Below, in pieces: positions 6,373 through 15,713 of a stretch of DNA of 64,000 nt (its first letter is position 1; every line of letters begins with the position of its first letter). The stretch is from Paraburkholderia madseniana (GTDB taxonomy: Bacteria > Pseudomonadota > Gammaproteobacteria > Burkholderiales > Burkholderiaceae), in the NCBI RefSeq assembly GCF_009690905.1, contig NZ_VOSW01000002.1:1-64000 (forward strand), in the 5' to 3' direction. Made by a program: the position numbers and the translations under genes. The notes under the pieces are model-generated. The model was not told the origin of the DNA. It was given only the letters and a program-made list of their open reading frames with translations, and did not search any database.

Positions 6373-7197
6373 TCACGCTTCGATTCTTCCTCGCGTTACG
6401 CCCAGCAATCCCGCCATTGCGTCTCGCGCCGCCGTTGCATCACGGTCGCGGATCGCTTCGAACACCGCCGTGTGTTCGGCCAGCGACGCGTTGAACACGT
6501 CTGCGCGTTTCGCGTTCAGGCGTAGCTGCGCTTCCAATGTGCGCTCGATTAGCGTGCCGAGCGGGATCAGCAATTCGTTGCTGCAAGCCGTCAGCACGCT
6601 CAGATGAAATTGCAGATCGGCGCGCACCCATTCATCGACGTTACGCGCCCCGACCATCGACGCATGCGCTGCCGCGAGCGCATTGAAGGTGCCGTCCGTA
6701 TGCGAGGCCGCCGCCAGACCCGCCGCATACGGCTCGATCATCTCGCGCATTTCCTGCAGCTTGAGCGCGAAGGCCATCGGCTCGGCGACGCGCGAATACC
6801 AGTCGAGCACATCGACATCGAGCAGATTCCACGCGTGTTTCGGCCGCACCCGTGTGCCCACCCGTGGCCGCGATTCGATCAGCCCTTTCGACGTCAGCGT
6901 ACGCAGCGCCTCGCGCAACACCGTCCGACTCACGCCGAAGGTGTCCATCAACTCCGCCTCGCGCGGCAGGATCGAATCGGGCGCGTAGTCGCCACGCAGA
7001 ATCGCGGTCGCCAGCAGATGGGCGACGCGCCCATGCAGATCGTGCTGAATAGCTTTCTCCCAGCAGCCTCTCGGCGCTATTGATATCGGAACTGAGCCCG
7101 GAACGACCGCGATTATCCGGCATCTCAACCCGCCGACCTCTGGCTTCGGCGCCGTTGCGGCGTTGGCATGCTGGCCGGCGTTCGGCGGCAACCTCAT
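6373..7197 (-). CDS. dgoR: GntR/FadR-family regulator, probable galactonate-responsive DgoR
   Basis: The protein has an N-terminal GntR winged helix-turn-helix (HGRVAHLLATAILRGDYAPDSILPREAELMDTFGVSRTVLREALRTL) and a C-terminal FCD ligand domain with the metal-site pattern around DLQFHLSV and LAEHTAVFEAI. It is divergent from dgoD, and the intergenic region holds a perfect 18-bp palindrome at 7273-7290, so a role as the galactonate-responsive repressor is likely. The first 45 or so residues of the 274-residue frame have no family resemblance, and a start nearer the helix-turn-helix is possible. Confidence 0.75.
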   Translation of the reverse strand: MRLPPNAGQHANAATAPKPEVGGLRCRIIAVVPGSVPISIAPRGCWEKAIQHDLHGRVAHLLATAILRGDYAPDSILPREAELMDTFGVSRTVLREALRTLTSKGLIESRPRVGTRVRPKHAWNLLDVDVLDWYSRVAEPMAFALKLQEMREMIEPYAAGLAAASHTDGTFNALAAAHASMVGARNVDEWVRADLQFHLSVLTACSNELLIPLGTLIERTLEAQLRLNAKRADVFNASLAEHTAVFEAIRDRDATAARDAMAGLLGVTRGRIEA

Positions 7198-7272
7198 CGT
7201 CGCCGTCGCCCGGCGAATATCCAGCCGCCCCGGCCGGCATCTTTACCAACGCCCGGCCACCATTTGGCCAAT

Positions 7273-7290
7273 AGTACTATTAATAGTACT
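7273..7290. promoter_or_regulatory. GntR-type operator, perfect 18-bp palindrome
   Basis: AGTACTATTAATAGTACT is fully self-complementary and lies between the divergent GntR gene and dgoD, 81 bases before the dgoD start. FadR-subfamily GntR regulators bind GTAC-containing palindromes of this kind. Confidence 0.8.
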
Positions 7291-7371
7291 TACTCGCGCT
7301 TTTGTTGTAGCATGTGAATCCTCGAAATTGTCCGCACACGCAGGCACCCAGGCCGCAAGGAGACGCACACC

Positions 7372-8520
7372 ATGAAAATCACCAAGCTCGAAACCTTCAT
7401 CGTTCCGCCGCGCTGGTGCTTCCTGAAGATCGAGACGGACGAAGGCATCGTCGGCTGGGGCGAGCCGGTGGTCGAGGGCCGCGCGCACACCGTGGCGGCC
7501 GCCGTCGAGGAGCTGTCCGACTATCTGATCGGGAAAGACCCGCTGCTGATCGAAGACCACTGGCAGGTGATGTATCGCTCGGGCTTCTACCGCGGCGGCC
7601 CGATCACGATGAGCGCGATCGCCGGCGTCGACCAGGCGCTGTGGGACATCAAGGGCAAGCATCATGGCGTGCCGATTCATGCGCTGCTCGGCGGCCAGGT
7701 GCGCGACAAGATCAAGGTGTATTCGTGGATCGGCGGCGACCGTCCGAGCGACGTCGCGAATAACGCGCGTGCCGTGGTCGAACGCGGCTTCAAGGCAGTG
7801 AAGATGAACGGCTCCGAAGAGCTGCAGATCATCGACACCTTCGACAAGGTGCAAGGCGTCATCAACAACGTCGCCGCCGTGCGCGAAGCGGTGGGACCGA
7901 ACATCGGCATCGGCGTGGACTTCCACGGCCGCGTGCATAAGCCGATGGCGAAGGTGCTGGCCAAGGAACTCGACCCGTACAAGCTGCTCTTCATCGAAGA
8001 GCCGGTGTTGTCGGAAAACGCGGAAGCCTTGCGCGACATCGTCAACCAGACCAACACGCCGATCGCGCTGGGCGAACGTCTGTATTCGCGCTGGGACTTC
8101 AAGCACATCCTGTCGGGCGGCTACGTCGACATCATCCAGCCGGACGCGTCGCACGCGGGCGGGATCACCGAGTGCCGCAAGATCGCGTCGATGGCCGAGG
8201 CGTACGACGTCGCGCTCGCGCTGCACTGCCCGCTCGGCCCGATCGCCTTGGCCACCTGCCTGCAAATCGACGCGGTGAGCTACAACGCGTTCATTCAGGA
8301 ACAGAGCCTGGGCATTCACTACAACCAGGGCAACGACCTGCTCGACTACATCAAGAACCCCGAAGTCTTCAAATACGAAGACGGCTTCGTGTCGATTCCG
8401 CAAGGCCCGGGCCTCGGCATCGAAGTGAACGAAGAGAAGGTGCGCGAGATGGCGAAGGTCGGCCACCGCTGGCGCAATCCGGTGTGGCGCCATGAGGATG
8501 GTAGCGTCGCGGAATGGTAA
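7372..8520 (+). CDS. dgoD: D-galactonate dehydratase
   Basis: This 382-residue enolase-superfamily enzyme has the same length as E. coli DgoD. It dehydrates D-galactonate to 2-dehydro-3-deoxy-D-galactonate in the De Ley-Doudoroff galactose pathway. The N-terminal capping domain ([23 protein letters not shown]) is followed by a TIM barrel with metal-ligand segments at GVDFHGR, FIEEPV and [12 protein letters not shown]. The C-terminus [19 protein letters not shown] is characteristic of galactonate dehydratases. The kinase (dgoK) and aldolase (dgoA) genes do not follow, so the rest of the pathway must be encoded elsewhere. Confidence 0.92.
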   Translation: MKITKLETFIVPPRWCFLKIETDEGIVGWGEPVVEGRAHTVAAAVEELSDYLIGKDPLLIEDHWQVMYRSGFYRGGPITMSAIAGVDQALWDIKGKHHGVPIHALLGGQVRDKIKVYSWIGGDRPSDVANNARAVVERGFKAVKMNGSEELQIIDTFDKVQGVINNVAAVREAVGPNIGIGVDFHGRVHKPMAKVLAKELDPYKLLFIEEPVLSENAEALRDIVNQTNTPIALGERLYSRWDFKHILSGGYVDIIQPDASHAGGITECRKIASMAEAYDVALALHCPLGPIALATCLQIDAVSYNAFIQEQSLGIHYNQGNDLLDYIKNPEVFKYEDGFVSIPQGPGLGIEVNEEKVREMAKVGHRWRNPVWRHEDGSVAEW

Positions 8521-8748
8521 TTGCCGGCGCACACGTTACGGCTGACGTAGCGTGTGCCGTCTCAGTTACGTAACACCCCGGACCGAACCGGCCGGAATAC
8601 GCCCTTCGCGGCACTTTGCCGGCGCGGTCACACCACCCGCAAAGCCTTACCCACAAAGGCTTTCAAGCCGTTTGTTCGGCATCAGACATACGCATGGCCC
8701 GCTCCTTGCTCAAATGCATTCAAAACGACAAATGCATCGGGGAACATC
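8521..8748. other. Intergenic stretch with a weak hairpin
   Basis: Just after dgoD, GGCGCACACG pairs imperfectly with CGTGTGCC across a short loop, but no T run follows. A direct repeat AAATGCAT occurs twice shortly before the next gene. No coding sequence is supported. Confidence 0.4.
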
Positions 8749-9051
8749 ATGGGCGAATTCCTTCCAGACTATCTGCTACGCGAACAGGCCGCCGTCGGCG
8801 CGCTGGTGGTGTTCGGCGTGCTTCGCATCATCGGCGCGATGCTCGCGTACGAACGCGGCTGGCGCATCTCGGTGGTCGAAAAATGCTTTATCGCTGCCGC
8901 GGTGCTGTACTGCCTGCCGCAACTCTTCGAGCTGCTGACCCACATGTACAGCTCACGTGCCGCAGGCGCGGAACTGGAAGGCAAAGCAGCGGGCTGCGCG
9001 ATCGCGCTCTTCTGCGCGCCGATTCTCGGACATCGGCTCGGCCTCGAATGA
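8749..9051 (+). CDS. Small membrane protein of unknown function
   Basis: This 100-residue protein begins MGEFLPDYLLREQAAVGALVVFG and has about three hydrophobic segments (residues 14-34, 43-62 and 77-95). The start at 8749 is chosen because the upstream extension is not hydrophobic or family-like. The next gene starts inside its stop codon (ATGA), suggesting a two-gene unit. It resembles uncharacterised Burkholderia membrane proteins; no function is offered. Confidence 0.65.
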   Translation: MGEFLPDYLLREQAAVGALVVFGVLRIIGAMLAYERGWRISVVEKCFIAAAVLYCLPQLFELLTHMYSSRAAGAELEGKAAGCAIALFCAPILGHRLGLE

Positions 9052-9308
9052 TCGGTTTCATCGAACGGACGCTCATCATGCGACCGCGAAAGAGACCTGC
9101 GAGCCCCGCGAAACCTGCCTACCGAGCCGGCGACGTCCTGACGCTCAGGTCCGGCGGACGTCCGATGACCGCCACCTGGAGCGGACCGGTGCTGTTCGCG
9201 CCGGGCAACTGGTTGATCTGCCAGTGGTTCGGCAACGACGGCGAACTGCAGCAGGAAATGTTTCCGGAAGAGACGCTGAAACGGGCGCACAACACGCTCG
9301 CCGCCTAA
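9048..9308 (+). CDS. DUF2158 (YodC-like) small protein
   Basis: This 86-residue protein has a core of YRAGDVLTLRSGGRPMTATWSG, NWLICQWFGNDGELQQEMFPEETL. That is the compact beta-fold pattern of the DUF2158/YodC family: a basic start, the GGRPMT turn, a CQWF strand, and a final LKR. The start at 9048 overlaps the upstream stop (ATGA); an alternative ATG at 9078 would give a 76-residue protein closer to usual family length. A terminator follows at 9356. Function is unknown. Confidence 0.7.
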   Translation: MIGFIERTLIMRPRKRPASPAKPAYRAGDVLTLRSGGRPMTATWSGPVLFAPGNWLICQWFGNDGELQQEMFPEETLKRAHNTLAA

Positions 9309-9355
9309 AGGGCAGTAACGGATCAGCCGGCCACCGCCGGGCGACCGTGTGTATT

Positions 9356-9389
9356 GCGCCGCACGCCTTTGCTGTGCGGCGCTTTTTTT
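9356..9389 (+). terminator. Rho-independent terminator after the DUF2158 gene
   Basis: A perfect 9-bp stem GCGCCGCAC/GTGCGGCGC with a 9-base loop is followed by seven Ts. It separates the plus-strand pair from convergent copD. Confidence 0.92.
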
Positions 9390-9393
9390 AGCC

Positions 9394-10326
9394 TTAACTG
9401 CCCAACGCGGCGAATGCCGGCACGCTGTGCGACAACACGGCCGCAGCGACGAACACGCCGACCATCGCCAGCGCTTCGAGATAGAGCACGTTGACGAAGG
9501 TATGCGCGTCCATCGTCGAGGCCGTGCGGCGCAGGCGCGGCAGCGCCGAGAAGCGATTGAGCCCGCCGAGCACCAGCGCGAGCGCGACTAGCGCGAGCTT
9601 CAGCGTCAGCACATGGCCCCACGTGCTCATCTGGATGGCTTCGAACGAGCCGCCCGATCCACGCACGGCATTGAAGATCCCGGTGAGCAGCACCAACCCG
9701 ACCGCCACAACGGATACGTGCGACACCTGCGTCGCCGTGCGGATCAGCATCCCGCGCGCGGTCGACGTGCCGAGCGCGGGCAATACCGCGAGCCCCGCCG
9801 CCATCGCCAGTCCGCCCCAGACGCTCGTCACCAGCACATGCAGCGTCTGCATGCCGATCGCCGCCGAGGCCGGGCCGGCATCCGCCGCATGTCCGAGCGA
9901 CGCCTTGCCCGCCGCGATGGCTATCACCGCGAGCCACAGCAGCGCATTGCGCAGCATGCCCGTGTGATTGGCCATGGCCGTGCCCAGCAGCACCAGCGCG
10001 CCGGCGAACGCCACGCTCCAGCCGTAACCGACATGGGTTTGCGTCAATACAGTCGGCACCACGCCAATCGCCGACGGCAACGCGAGGCCGCTCATCGACG
10101 CCGCCTGATACAGCAGCCAGCCCAGATCCGCGAGCACCAGCACGACGGTGGCGGTCAGCATCGACCGTTGCGCGCGCAACCAGGCGGGCCGTGCGGGGTT
10201 GATCTTGCTCTGCGCGTCCTTGGCGAGCCAGGCGCTGAGCAACGCCGAACCGACGGCAAACGCAAACGCGACATTCATGAGCGCGGCCATCGCGACCTGC
10301 CCGATCCACAGTCCGTCCATGCTCAT
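9394..10326 (-). CDS. copD: Copper resistance membrane protein CopD
   Basis: This 310-residue polytopic protein has eight or so helices. The C-terminal CopD domain includes HVLVTSVWGGLAMAAGLAVLPAL and the HTFVNVLYLEALAMVGVFVAAAVLSHSVP segment. It is proposed to move copper across the inner membrane in partnership with periplasmic CopC. Its start overlaps the copC stop (ATGA), so the two are translationally coupled. Genes copA and copB are absent here, so this is the minimal CopC-CopD arrangement seen in many non-resistant proteobacteria, where copper uptake rather than resistance has been suggested. Confidence 0.88.
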   Translation of the reverse strand: MSMDGLWIGQVAMAALMNVAFAFAVGSALLSAWLAKDAQSKINPARPAWLRAQRSMLTATVVLVLADLGWLLYQAASMSGLALPSAIGVVPTVLTQTHVGYGWSVAFAGALVLLGTAMANHTGMLRNALLWLAVIAIAAGKASLGHAADAGPASAAIGMQTLHVLVTSVWGGLAMAAGLAVLPALGTSTARGMLIRTATQVSHVSVVAVGLVLLTGIFNAVRGSGGSFEAIQMSTWGHVLTLKLALVALALVLGGLNRFSALPRLRRTASTMDAHTFVNVLYLEALAMVGVFVAAAVLSHSVPAFAALGS

Positions 10327-10700
10327 TTGACGATGAACGCGAAGTTGCCTTGCGTACGGTGGCCGTCCGTGGCAACGGCGACCCAGTGCACCGCGTAGCG
10401 GCCGGCCGTCAACTGCGGCAGCGCCAGGTGCATCACCTTTGCATCACTTTGGTCGACTTGCGACGCAGTCGGCGCGGCGGGCTTGCCGCTCGCGTCGCTG
10501 AGTTCGATCCGGCTGAAAGCCGGTTCGAGCGGCTCGGTGAAATGGATCGTCACTTCAGTGGCAGTGGCCACTTCGGCGTTCGCCGCCGGCTCGCTCGACA
10601 CTAGATGCGCATGCGCGAAAGCCGTGGACGTCATGACCAGCGCCGCGGCGCCGAACGTCAACGCACGGAGCGCCGGACGGGAAAAATTGAATAGCTTCAT
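10323..10700 (-). CDS. copC: Periplasmic copper-binding protein CopC
   Basis: This 125-residue precursor has a signal peptide (residues 1-29, cleaved at AFA) and a mature N-terminus starting His30-Ala-His32-Leu, placing the amino-terminal histidine in the high-affinity Cu(II) site as in Pseudomonas CopC. The second site region, VATDGHRTQGNFAFIVK, is conserved at the C-terminus. The start at 10700 gives a proper signal peptide; the open frame upstream of it is non-coding in character. Confidence 0.92.
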   Translation of the reverse strand: MKLFNFSRPALRALTFGAAALVMTSTAFAHAHLVSSEPAANAEVATATEVTIHFTEPLEPAFSRIELSDASGKPAAPTASQVDQSDAKVMHLALPQLTAGRYAVHWVAVATDGHRTQGNFAFIVK

Positions 10701-11082
10701 GTAAGGCCGATAGCTTGTGGAAAGTAAAACGGTAGACGGTGAGCCGATGGTCGTCCGCGTCAGAGGGACGCCGGCGCGCCCGGAAGTGTACGCTTCGATG
10801 GCCGGTGCGCGCGTCGGTTCAACTTGCTTTGTTATGCAGGCCCATGGGAACGACATGTGCGTCTGTGATCCGGCAGACAAAAATCGAGATGGCCGCCCCG
10901 CTTGCCAGCCGATGACGCGCGTCAAACTGTCGCATCGCCGTGACACCCGGAACCTTCTCTAATGTGGCAAATAGTCACCATCAGCCTTCGATGATAGAAT
11001 GCTGCGTCGCCGCAGCGCCGGCTGCCCTTCACACCGAGCCGCTCGAAGTTCGGTCAGGTCCCCGATTTTGATGGAGTTACGC
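10701..11082. other. Divergent promoter region of copC and the cytochrome c genes
   Basis: About 380 bases separate copC from the first cytochrome gene. No supported coding sequence was found. A TAGAAT hexamer near 10994 may be a -10 element for the cytochrome operon, but no convincing -35 was found. Confidence 0.4.
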
Positions 11083-11802
11083 GTGTCTTCAAGACGCATT
11101 TTCCGCCCGTTGCTTGCCCTTCTGCTGATCGGCTCCGCGGGTGTCTATAGCGCTGCGAAAGCGCAGACTCAACCGAAGGCCCCCGATACGATGGAAGCGC
11201 GCGTGCAAGGCTGCACGGCCTGCCACGGCTCCCATGGCCAAGGTACCGACAACGACTACTTCCCGCGTCTCGCAGGCAAGCCGGCCGACTATCTGTACAA
11301 CCAGTTGCAGAACTTCCGCGAAGGGCGCCGCAAATACCCGCCGATGAACTACCTCGTCACGTATCTCTCGGACGACTACCTTCATCAGATCGCCACGTAC
11401 TTCTCGCAGCAACGCCCGCCCTACCCCACGCCGGCCAAGCCGACCGTGTCGGCGGCCATCGTTGCGCGCGGCCAGCAGATCGTCCTGAACGGCGACGCAT
11501 CCAAACAGATTCCGGCTTGCGCGGCTTGCCACGGCAAGGCGTTGACCGGCATGGAACCCGCTATCCCGGGTCTGGTCGGCCTGCATGCTGACTACATGAG
11601 CGCGCAACTGGGCGCATGGCGTTCGGGCTCGCGCCATGCCATCGCACCGGATTGCATGCACACCATCGCCACCCGCCTGACTGACGAAGACGTGAACGCC
11701 GTCGCTGCCTGGCTTGCCACGCAAAAGGCTCCACAAAACCCCGTGCCGGCTCCGGCCCGCTCGTTGAAGACTCCGCTTGCCTGCGGCAGCGAACCGCAAT
11801 AA
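11083..11802 (+). CDS. Dihaem cytochrome c (c4-like)
   Basis: The mature protein has two c-type haem motifs, CTACH and CAACH, in two similar halves of about 90 residues each, as in cytochrome c4. A signal peptide (RIFRPLLALLLIGSAGVYSAAKAQ) directs it to the periplasm. The GTG at 11083 with GGAG six bases upstream is preferred; an ATG at 11071 would add four residues. It lies 21 bases upstream of a trihaem cytochrome, and the two probably form an electron-transfer pair. The donor is not encoded nearby. Confidence 0.85.
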   Translation: MSSRRIFRPLLALLLIGSAGVYSAAKAQTQPKAPDTMEARVQGCTACHGSHGQGTDNDYFPRLAGKPADYLYNQLQNFREGRRKYPPMNYLVTYLSDDYLHQIATYFSQQRPPYPTPAKPTVSAAIVARGQQIVLNGDASKQIPACAACHGKALTGMEPAIPGLVGLHADYMSAQLGAWRSGSRHAIAPDCMHTIATRLTDEDVNAVAAWLATQKAPQNPVPAPARSLKTPLACGSEPQ

Positions 11803-11823
11803 GGCACCGGGAGAGACACTCAA

Positions 11824-13122
11824 ATGAAACGCAAGTCTTTGTTCGCCCTCTCGGCAGTCGTCGTCGTTGCGGCTGCCGCACTCGTTCCCGTCCTGTGGTC
11901 GGGCGGCGACAACCTGCATAACGGCACGGCCATGGCGGCAACGCCCGCCGACCAGGCCGCACTGATCAAGAAGGGCGAGTACCTCGCCCGCGCCGGCGAC
12001 TGTATCGCCTGCCACACGGTGCGCGGCGGCAAGCAGTTCGCCGGCGGCCTGCCGATGGCTACGCCGTTCGGCACGATGTTCACGCCGAACATCACGCCTG
12101 ACGACCAGTACGGTATCGGCAAGTGGACGCAGGACGACTTCTACCGCGCGATGCACACGGGCCGTTCGAAAGACGGCAGCCTGCTGTACCCGGGCTTCCC
12201 GTTCACGAGCTACACGAAGGTCACGCGCGCCGACTCGGACGCGATCTACGCGTACCTGCGCTCGGTCACGCCGGTCAATGTGGCGAGCCGTCCGCACGAA
12301 CTGAAATTCCCGTTCAACCAGCGCAACATGCTGATCGGCTGGCGCACGCTGTTCTTCCGCGAAGGCGAGTACAAGGCTGATCCAACCAAGTCGGTCGAAT
12401 GGAACCGTGGCGCGTACCTGATCGAAGGCCTCGGCCACTGCGGTATGTGCCACACGTCGATCAACGCCATGGGCGGCCCGGTCAACTCGGCTGCTTTTGC
12501 CGGCGGCCTGATCCCGCTGCAGAACTGGTATGCGCCGTCGTTGACGTCGAACAAGGAAGCCGGCCTCGGCGACTGGGAAACCAAAGACATCGCCGATCTG
12601 CTGAAGACCGGTGTGTCGAACCGCGGCGCGGTGTTCGGTCCGATGGCTGAAGTGGTTCACAACAGCCTGCAGTACATGTCGGACGAAGACATCAACGCGA
12701 TGGCCACGTACCTGAAGACGATTCCGCAGAAGAGCGAAGCGCCGGAACCGCTGCAGCTCGAGACCTCGGAAAAGTTCGGTGGCGAACTGTTGAAGCAAGG
12801 TCAGAAGATCTACGCTGACAACTGCGCGAAGTGTCACGCGGAAAACGGTCTCGGTATGCCGCCGTCCTTCCCGCCGCTGGCGAACAACCAGTCGATCCAG
12901 ATGCCGTCGGCGGTCAATCCGATCCGTATGGTGCTGAACGGCGGCTACCCGCCGAGCACGGAAGCCAACCCGCATCCGTACGGCATGCCGCCGTTCGCAC
13001 AGGCACTGTCGAACACGGAAGTGGCCGCTGTTGTGACGTACATTCGTATGTCGTGGGGCAACCATGGTACGGCTGTGTCGCCACAGCAAGTGTCTGATCT
13101 GCGTTCGGCGCCGCTCGACTAA
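11824..13122 (+). CDS. Trihaem membrane-anchored cytochrome c (alcohol dehydrogenase cytochrome subunit type)
   Basis: This 432-residue protein has an uncleaved or signal-like N-terminal hydrophobic segment (residues 6-25) and three haem motifs: CIACH (60-64), CGMCH (206-210) and CAKCH (334-338). This three-domain plan is that of the cytochrome subunit of membrane-bound alcohol, gluconate and aldehyde dehydrogenases, which passes electrons to ubiquinone or a terminal oxidase. No flavin or quinoprotein dehydrogenase gene adjoins it, so its dehydrogenase partner is encoded elsewhere or it works with the upstream c4-like protein. The gene has an AGAG-type ribosome-binding site. Confidence 0.88.
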   Translation: MKRKSLFALSAVVVVAAAALVPVLWSGGDNLHNGTAMAATPADQAALIKKGEYLARAGDCIACHTVRGGKQFAGGLPMATPFGTMFTPNITPDDQYGIGKWTQDDFYRAMHTGRSKDGSLLYPGFPFTSYTKVTRADSDAIYAYLRSVTPVNVASRPHELKFPFNQRNMLIGWRTLFFREGEYKADPTKSVEWNRGAYLIEGLGHCGMCHTSINAMGGPVNSAAFAGGLIPLQNWYAPSLTSNKEAGLGDWETKDIADLLKTGVSNRGAVFGPMAEVVHNSLQYMSDEDINAMATYLKTIPQKSEAPEPLQLETSEKFGGELLKQGQKIYADNCAKCHAENGLGMPPSFPPLANNQSIQMPSAVNPIRMVLNGGYPPSTEANPHPYGMPPFAQALSNTEVAAVVTYIRMSWGNHGTAVSPQQVSDLRSAPLD

Positions 13123-13240
13123 GCGGCGTTAGATGTACCGGGGGCGCGGCCTGCGGAATACGCGGCCGCGCCCTTCGTTTTTGCAGGACCGGTATCATGT
13201 GGGTACAAACCCTTATGAAACCGCGCAGGAGGAAAGAGCC

Positions 13241-13861
13241 GTGCATGTCGGTGAGCGTTTCAACAGCATTACCCATCTCGTCGGCGCCGTGCTGTCGGTG
13301 GCGGGGCTGGCTACGCTCGTGACAATGGGCGCGCTCGACGGCGACGCGTACAAGGTGGTGAGTTTCAGCGTCTACGGTGCGATGCTGTTCGTGCTGTATG
13401 CTATCTCGACGCTCTACCACAGCGTGCGCAACCCGCGTGTCAAAGCGGTTCTGCAAAAATGCGACCATTCGGCGATCTATCTGTTGATCGCCGGCAGCTA
13501 CACCCCGTTCACGCTGGTCACTTTGCGTGGGCCGTGGGGCTGGTCGCTATTCGGCGTAAGCTGGGGGCTTGCCGCTCTCGGCATCGTGCAGGAACTGACG
13601 CTCGGGCGACGCACCCGCAGCGTTTCGATGGTGCTGTATGTCTTGATGGGATGGCTCGCGCTCGTTGCCGTCCGCCCGCTGGTTCAAGCTTTACCGGCAG
13701 CGGGTACCGCCTGGCTCGTGGCCGGCGGGGTCATCTACAGCGCCGGCATCTACTTCTTCATCAACGACGAGCGCATCCGGCACGGACATGGTATCTGGCA
13801 CCTGTTCGTACTGGCGGGCAGTCTGTGTCAATTCGTCAGTGTTGCGCGCTACGTCGCGTGA
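13241..13861 (+). CDS. Haemolysin III/TrhA-family membrane protein
   Basis: This 206-residue protein has seven membrane spans. It shows the family (PAQR-like) motifs EERFNSITHLVGAVLS at the start, STLYHSV after span 2, DHSAIYLLIAGSYTPF, and GHGIWHLFVLAGSLCQFVSV at the end. The conserved Ser, His and Asp residues probably bind zinc. A GTG at 13241 preceded by AGGAGG is the start; the longer frame upstream is not family-like. Despite the name, these proteins in non-pathogens are linked to membrane lipid or energy homeostasis. Confidence 0.87.
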   Translation: MHVGERFNSITHLVGAVLSVAGLATLVTMGALDGDAYKVVSFSVYGAMLFVLYAISTLYHSVRNPRVKAVLQKCDHSAIYLLIAGSYTPFTLVTLRGPWGWSLFGVSWGLAALGIVQELTLGRRTRSVSMVLYVLMGWLALVAVRPLVQALPAAGTAWLVAGGVIYSAGIYFFINDERIRHGHGIWHLFVLAGSLCQFVSVARYVA

Positions 13862-14094
13862 CATCCCACGGCGGCGAAATGCAACTTAAGGCCAGTCAAC
13901 GTGTCTGCATAGCGCGTTGAAGCATTCGGCACGCATTTGAGCGTGCCGCCGATTTCTCTGCGACCGGAACTGGGCTTTGGCCTCGAACGCGCCATAGAGG
14001 CGTGTTCATGCCGTGCCTGTGCCCGCTGGTACCCGCCTGGGTCCATTGGGTGCCGTCTGGTGCCGTTCGCGAAACTGCATTGCAAAGAGCATTT
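13862..14094. other. Intergenic region before rhlE with a hairpin
   Basis: A perfect 8-bp hairpin (CGGCACGC/GCGTGCCG, 13927-13948, 6-base loop) follows the haemolysin III gene and may end its transcript, though no T run follows. The remainder is probably the rhlE leader, which is long (about 145 bases) as in other cold-responsive helicase genes. Confidence 0.45.
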
Positions 14095-15675
14095 ATGTCT
14101 TTTGATTCCCTCGGCTTGTCCGAACCGCTGGTCCGCGCTGTACACGAACTCGGCTACACCACCCCGACTCCGATCCAGACACAAGCAATCCCCGCCGTGC
14201 TCAACGGCGGCGACCTGCTGGCTGGCGCGCAGACCGGCACCGGCAAGACCGCCGGCTTCACGCTGCCGATCCTGCAGCGTCTGAACACCATGCCCGCCGT
14301 CACCACGGCATCGGGCAAGCGCGCCGTGCGCGCGCTGATCCTCACGCCGACGCGTGAGCTGGCCGCACAGGTCGAAGAAAGCGTGCGCGCCTACGGCAAG
14401 TATCTGAAATTGAAGTCGACCGTGATGTTCGGCGGCGTCGGCATCAATCCGCAAATCGGCGCGCTGCGCAGCGGCGTGGACATCGTCGTCGCGACGCCGG
14501 GCCGTTTGCTCGACCACATGCAGCAGAAGACCATCGACCTGTCGCATCTCGAGATTCTCGTGCTCGACGAAGCGGACCGCATGCTGGACATGGGCTTCAT
14601 CCATGACATCAAGCGCGTGCTCGCGAAGCTGCCGCCGAAGCGTCAGAACCTGCTGTTCTCGGCTACGTTCTCCGACGAGATCAAGACCCTCGCCGACAAT
14701 CTGCTCGACTCGCCGGCACTGATCGAAGTCGCCCGTCGCAACACGACGGCTGAACTCGTCGCACAAAAGATTCACCCGGTCGACCGCGATAAGAAGCGTG
14801 AGCTGCTCACGCACCTCATCAAGCAACACAACTGGTTCCAGGTGCTGGTGTTCACGCGCACCAAGCACGGCGCGAACCGCCTTGCCGAACAACTGACGAA
14901 AGACGGCATCAGCGCACTGGCGATTCACGGCAACAAGAGCCAATCGGCCCGCACACGCGCGCTCGCCGAGTTCAAGGACGCCACACTGCAAGTGCTGGTC
15001 GCGACCGACATCGCCGCACGTGGCATCGATATCGATCAGCTGCCGCACGTGGTCAACTACGATTTGCCGAACGTGCCGGAAGATTACGTGCACCGCATCG
15101 GCCGCACGGGTCGTGCAGGCGCATCGGGCGAAGCGATTTCGCTGGTGTGCGTCGACGAACTGCAATTGCTGAAGGACATCGAGAAGCTGATCAAGCGTCA
15201 GGTGCCGCAGGAAGTGATCGCCGGTTTTGAGCCGGATCCGACTGCGAAGCCGGAACCGATTCTGCGCCGTGGCCAGGGTGGTGGCGGCGGCGGTGGCAAT
15301 CGTCAGCCGCGTCAGAGCCAGGGTGCGCCGAAGCGCGAGGGCGGCCAGCGTGACGGCGGCCGCCGCGATGGCGCGTCGTCTGCCAAGCCCGCACAACGTT
15401 CGGGTCAGCGTCCGGCGAATGGTCAGCAGCAGCCGAAGCCGCAAGGTGCGAAGCCGGCCGGCAACGGCGGCCAGCCGCGCCGCGACGGCCAGCGCCATGA
15501 CGGTCAGCCGCGTGCAGCGGCGCACGAAGGCAGCGCCGCGCAACATGCACCGCGCAAACCGCAGGGTGCAAAGCCGCAAGGCGGCAATCCGGGGGCTTTG
15601 CTGGGTGGCGCAAAGCCGCGCAACGACGCGCCGCGTGGCGGCCAGCCGACGCGCAGCGGCCAGCGCGGCCGTTAA
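14095..15675 (+). CDS. rhlE: DEAD-box ATP-dependent RNA helicase RhlE
   Basis: This 526-residue helicase has all the core motifs in order: Q motif ([14 protein letters not shown]), I (AQTGTGKT), Ia (PTRELAAQ), II (DEAD in [13 protein letters not shown]), III (SAT), V ([10 protein letters not shown]) and VI ([10 protein letters not shown]). The last 130 or so residues form a low-complexity, disordered basic tail rich in Gly, Gln, Arg and Pro, typical of RhlE and used for RNA binding and RNP assembly. It acts on structured RNA in ribosome maturation, RNA decay and cold adaptation. The start at 14095 ([10 protein letters not shown]) matches the family N-terminus. Confidence 0.93.
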   Translation: MSFDSLGLSEPLVRAVHELGYTTPTPIQTQAIPAVLNGGDLLAGAQTGTGKTAGFTLPILQRLNTMPAVTTASGKRAVRALILTPTRELAAQVEESVRAYGKYLKLKSTVMFGGVGINPQIGALRSGVDIVVATPGRLLDHMQQKTIDLSHLEILVLDEADRMLDMGFIHDIKRVLAKLPPKRQNLLFSATFSDEIKTLADNLLDSPALIEVARRNTTAELVAQKIHPVDRDKKRELLTHLIKQHNWFQVLVFTRTKHGANRLAEQLTKDGISALAIHGNKSQSARTRALAEFKDATLQVLVATDIAARGIDIDQLPHVVNYDLPNVPEDYVHRIGRTGRAGASGEAISLVCVDELQLLKDIEKLIKRQVPQEVIAGFEPDPTAKPEPILRRGQGGGGGGGNRQPRQSQGAPKREGGQRDGGRRDGASSAKPAQRSGQRPANGQQQPKPQGAKPAGNGGQPRRDGQRHDGQPRAAAHEGSAAQHAPRKPQGAKPQGGNPGALLGGAKPRNDAPRGGQPTRSGQRGR

Positions 15676-15713
15676 GTTTCAAGCACTGCCCGCTCGCTAG
15701 CCGTCGTCCCAGA

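Noticed and set aside
9356..9389. Bidirectional role of the terminator for copD
   Set aside because: There is no T run on the minus strand after the stem, so only plus-strand termination is claimed.
11089..13089. 666-codon minus-strand frame across the cytochrome genes
   Set aside because: High-GC third-position shadow of the true cytochrome genes; its sequence is Arg/His/Val-rich with no domain.
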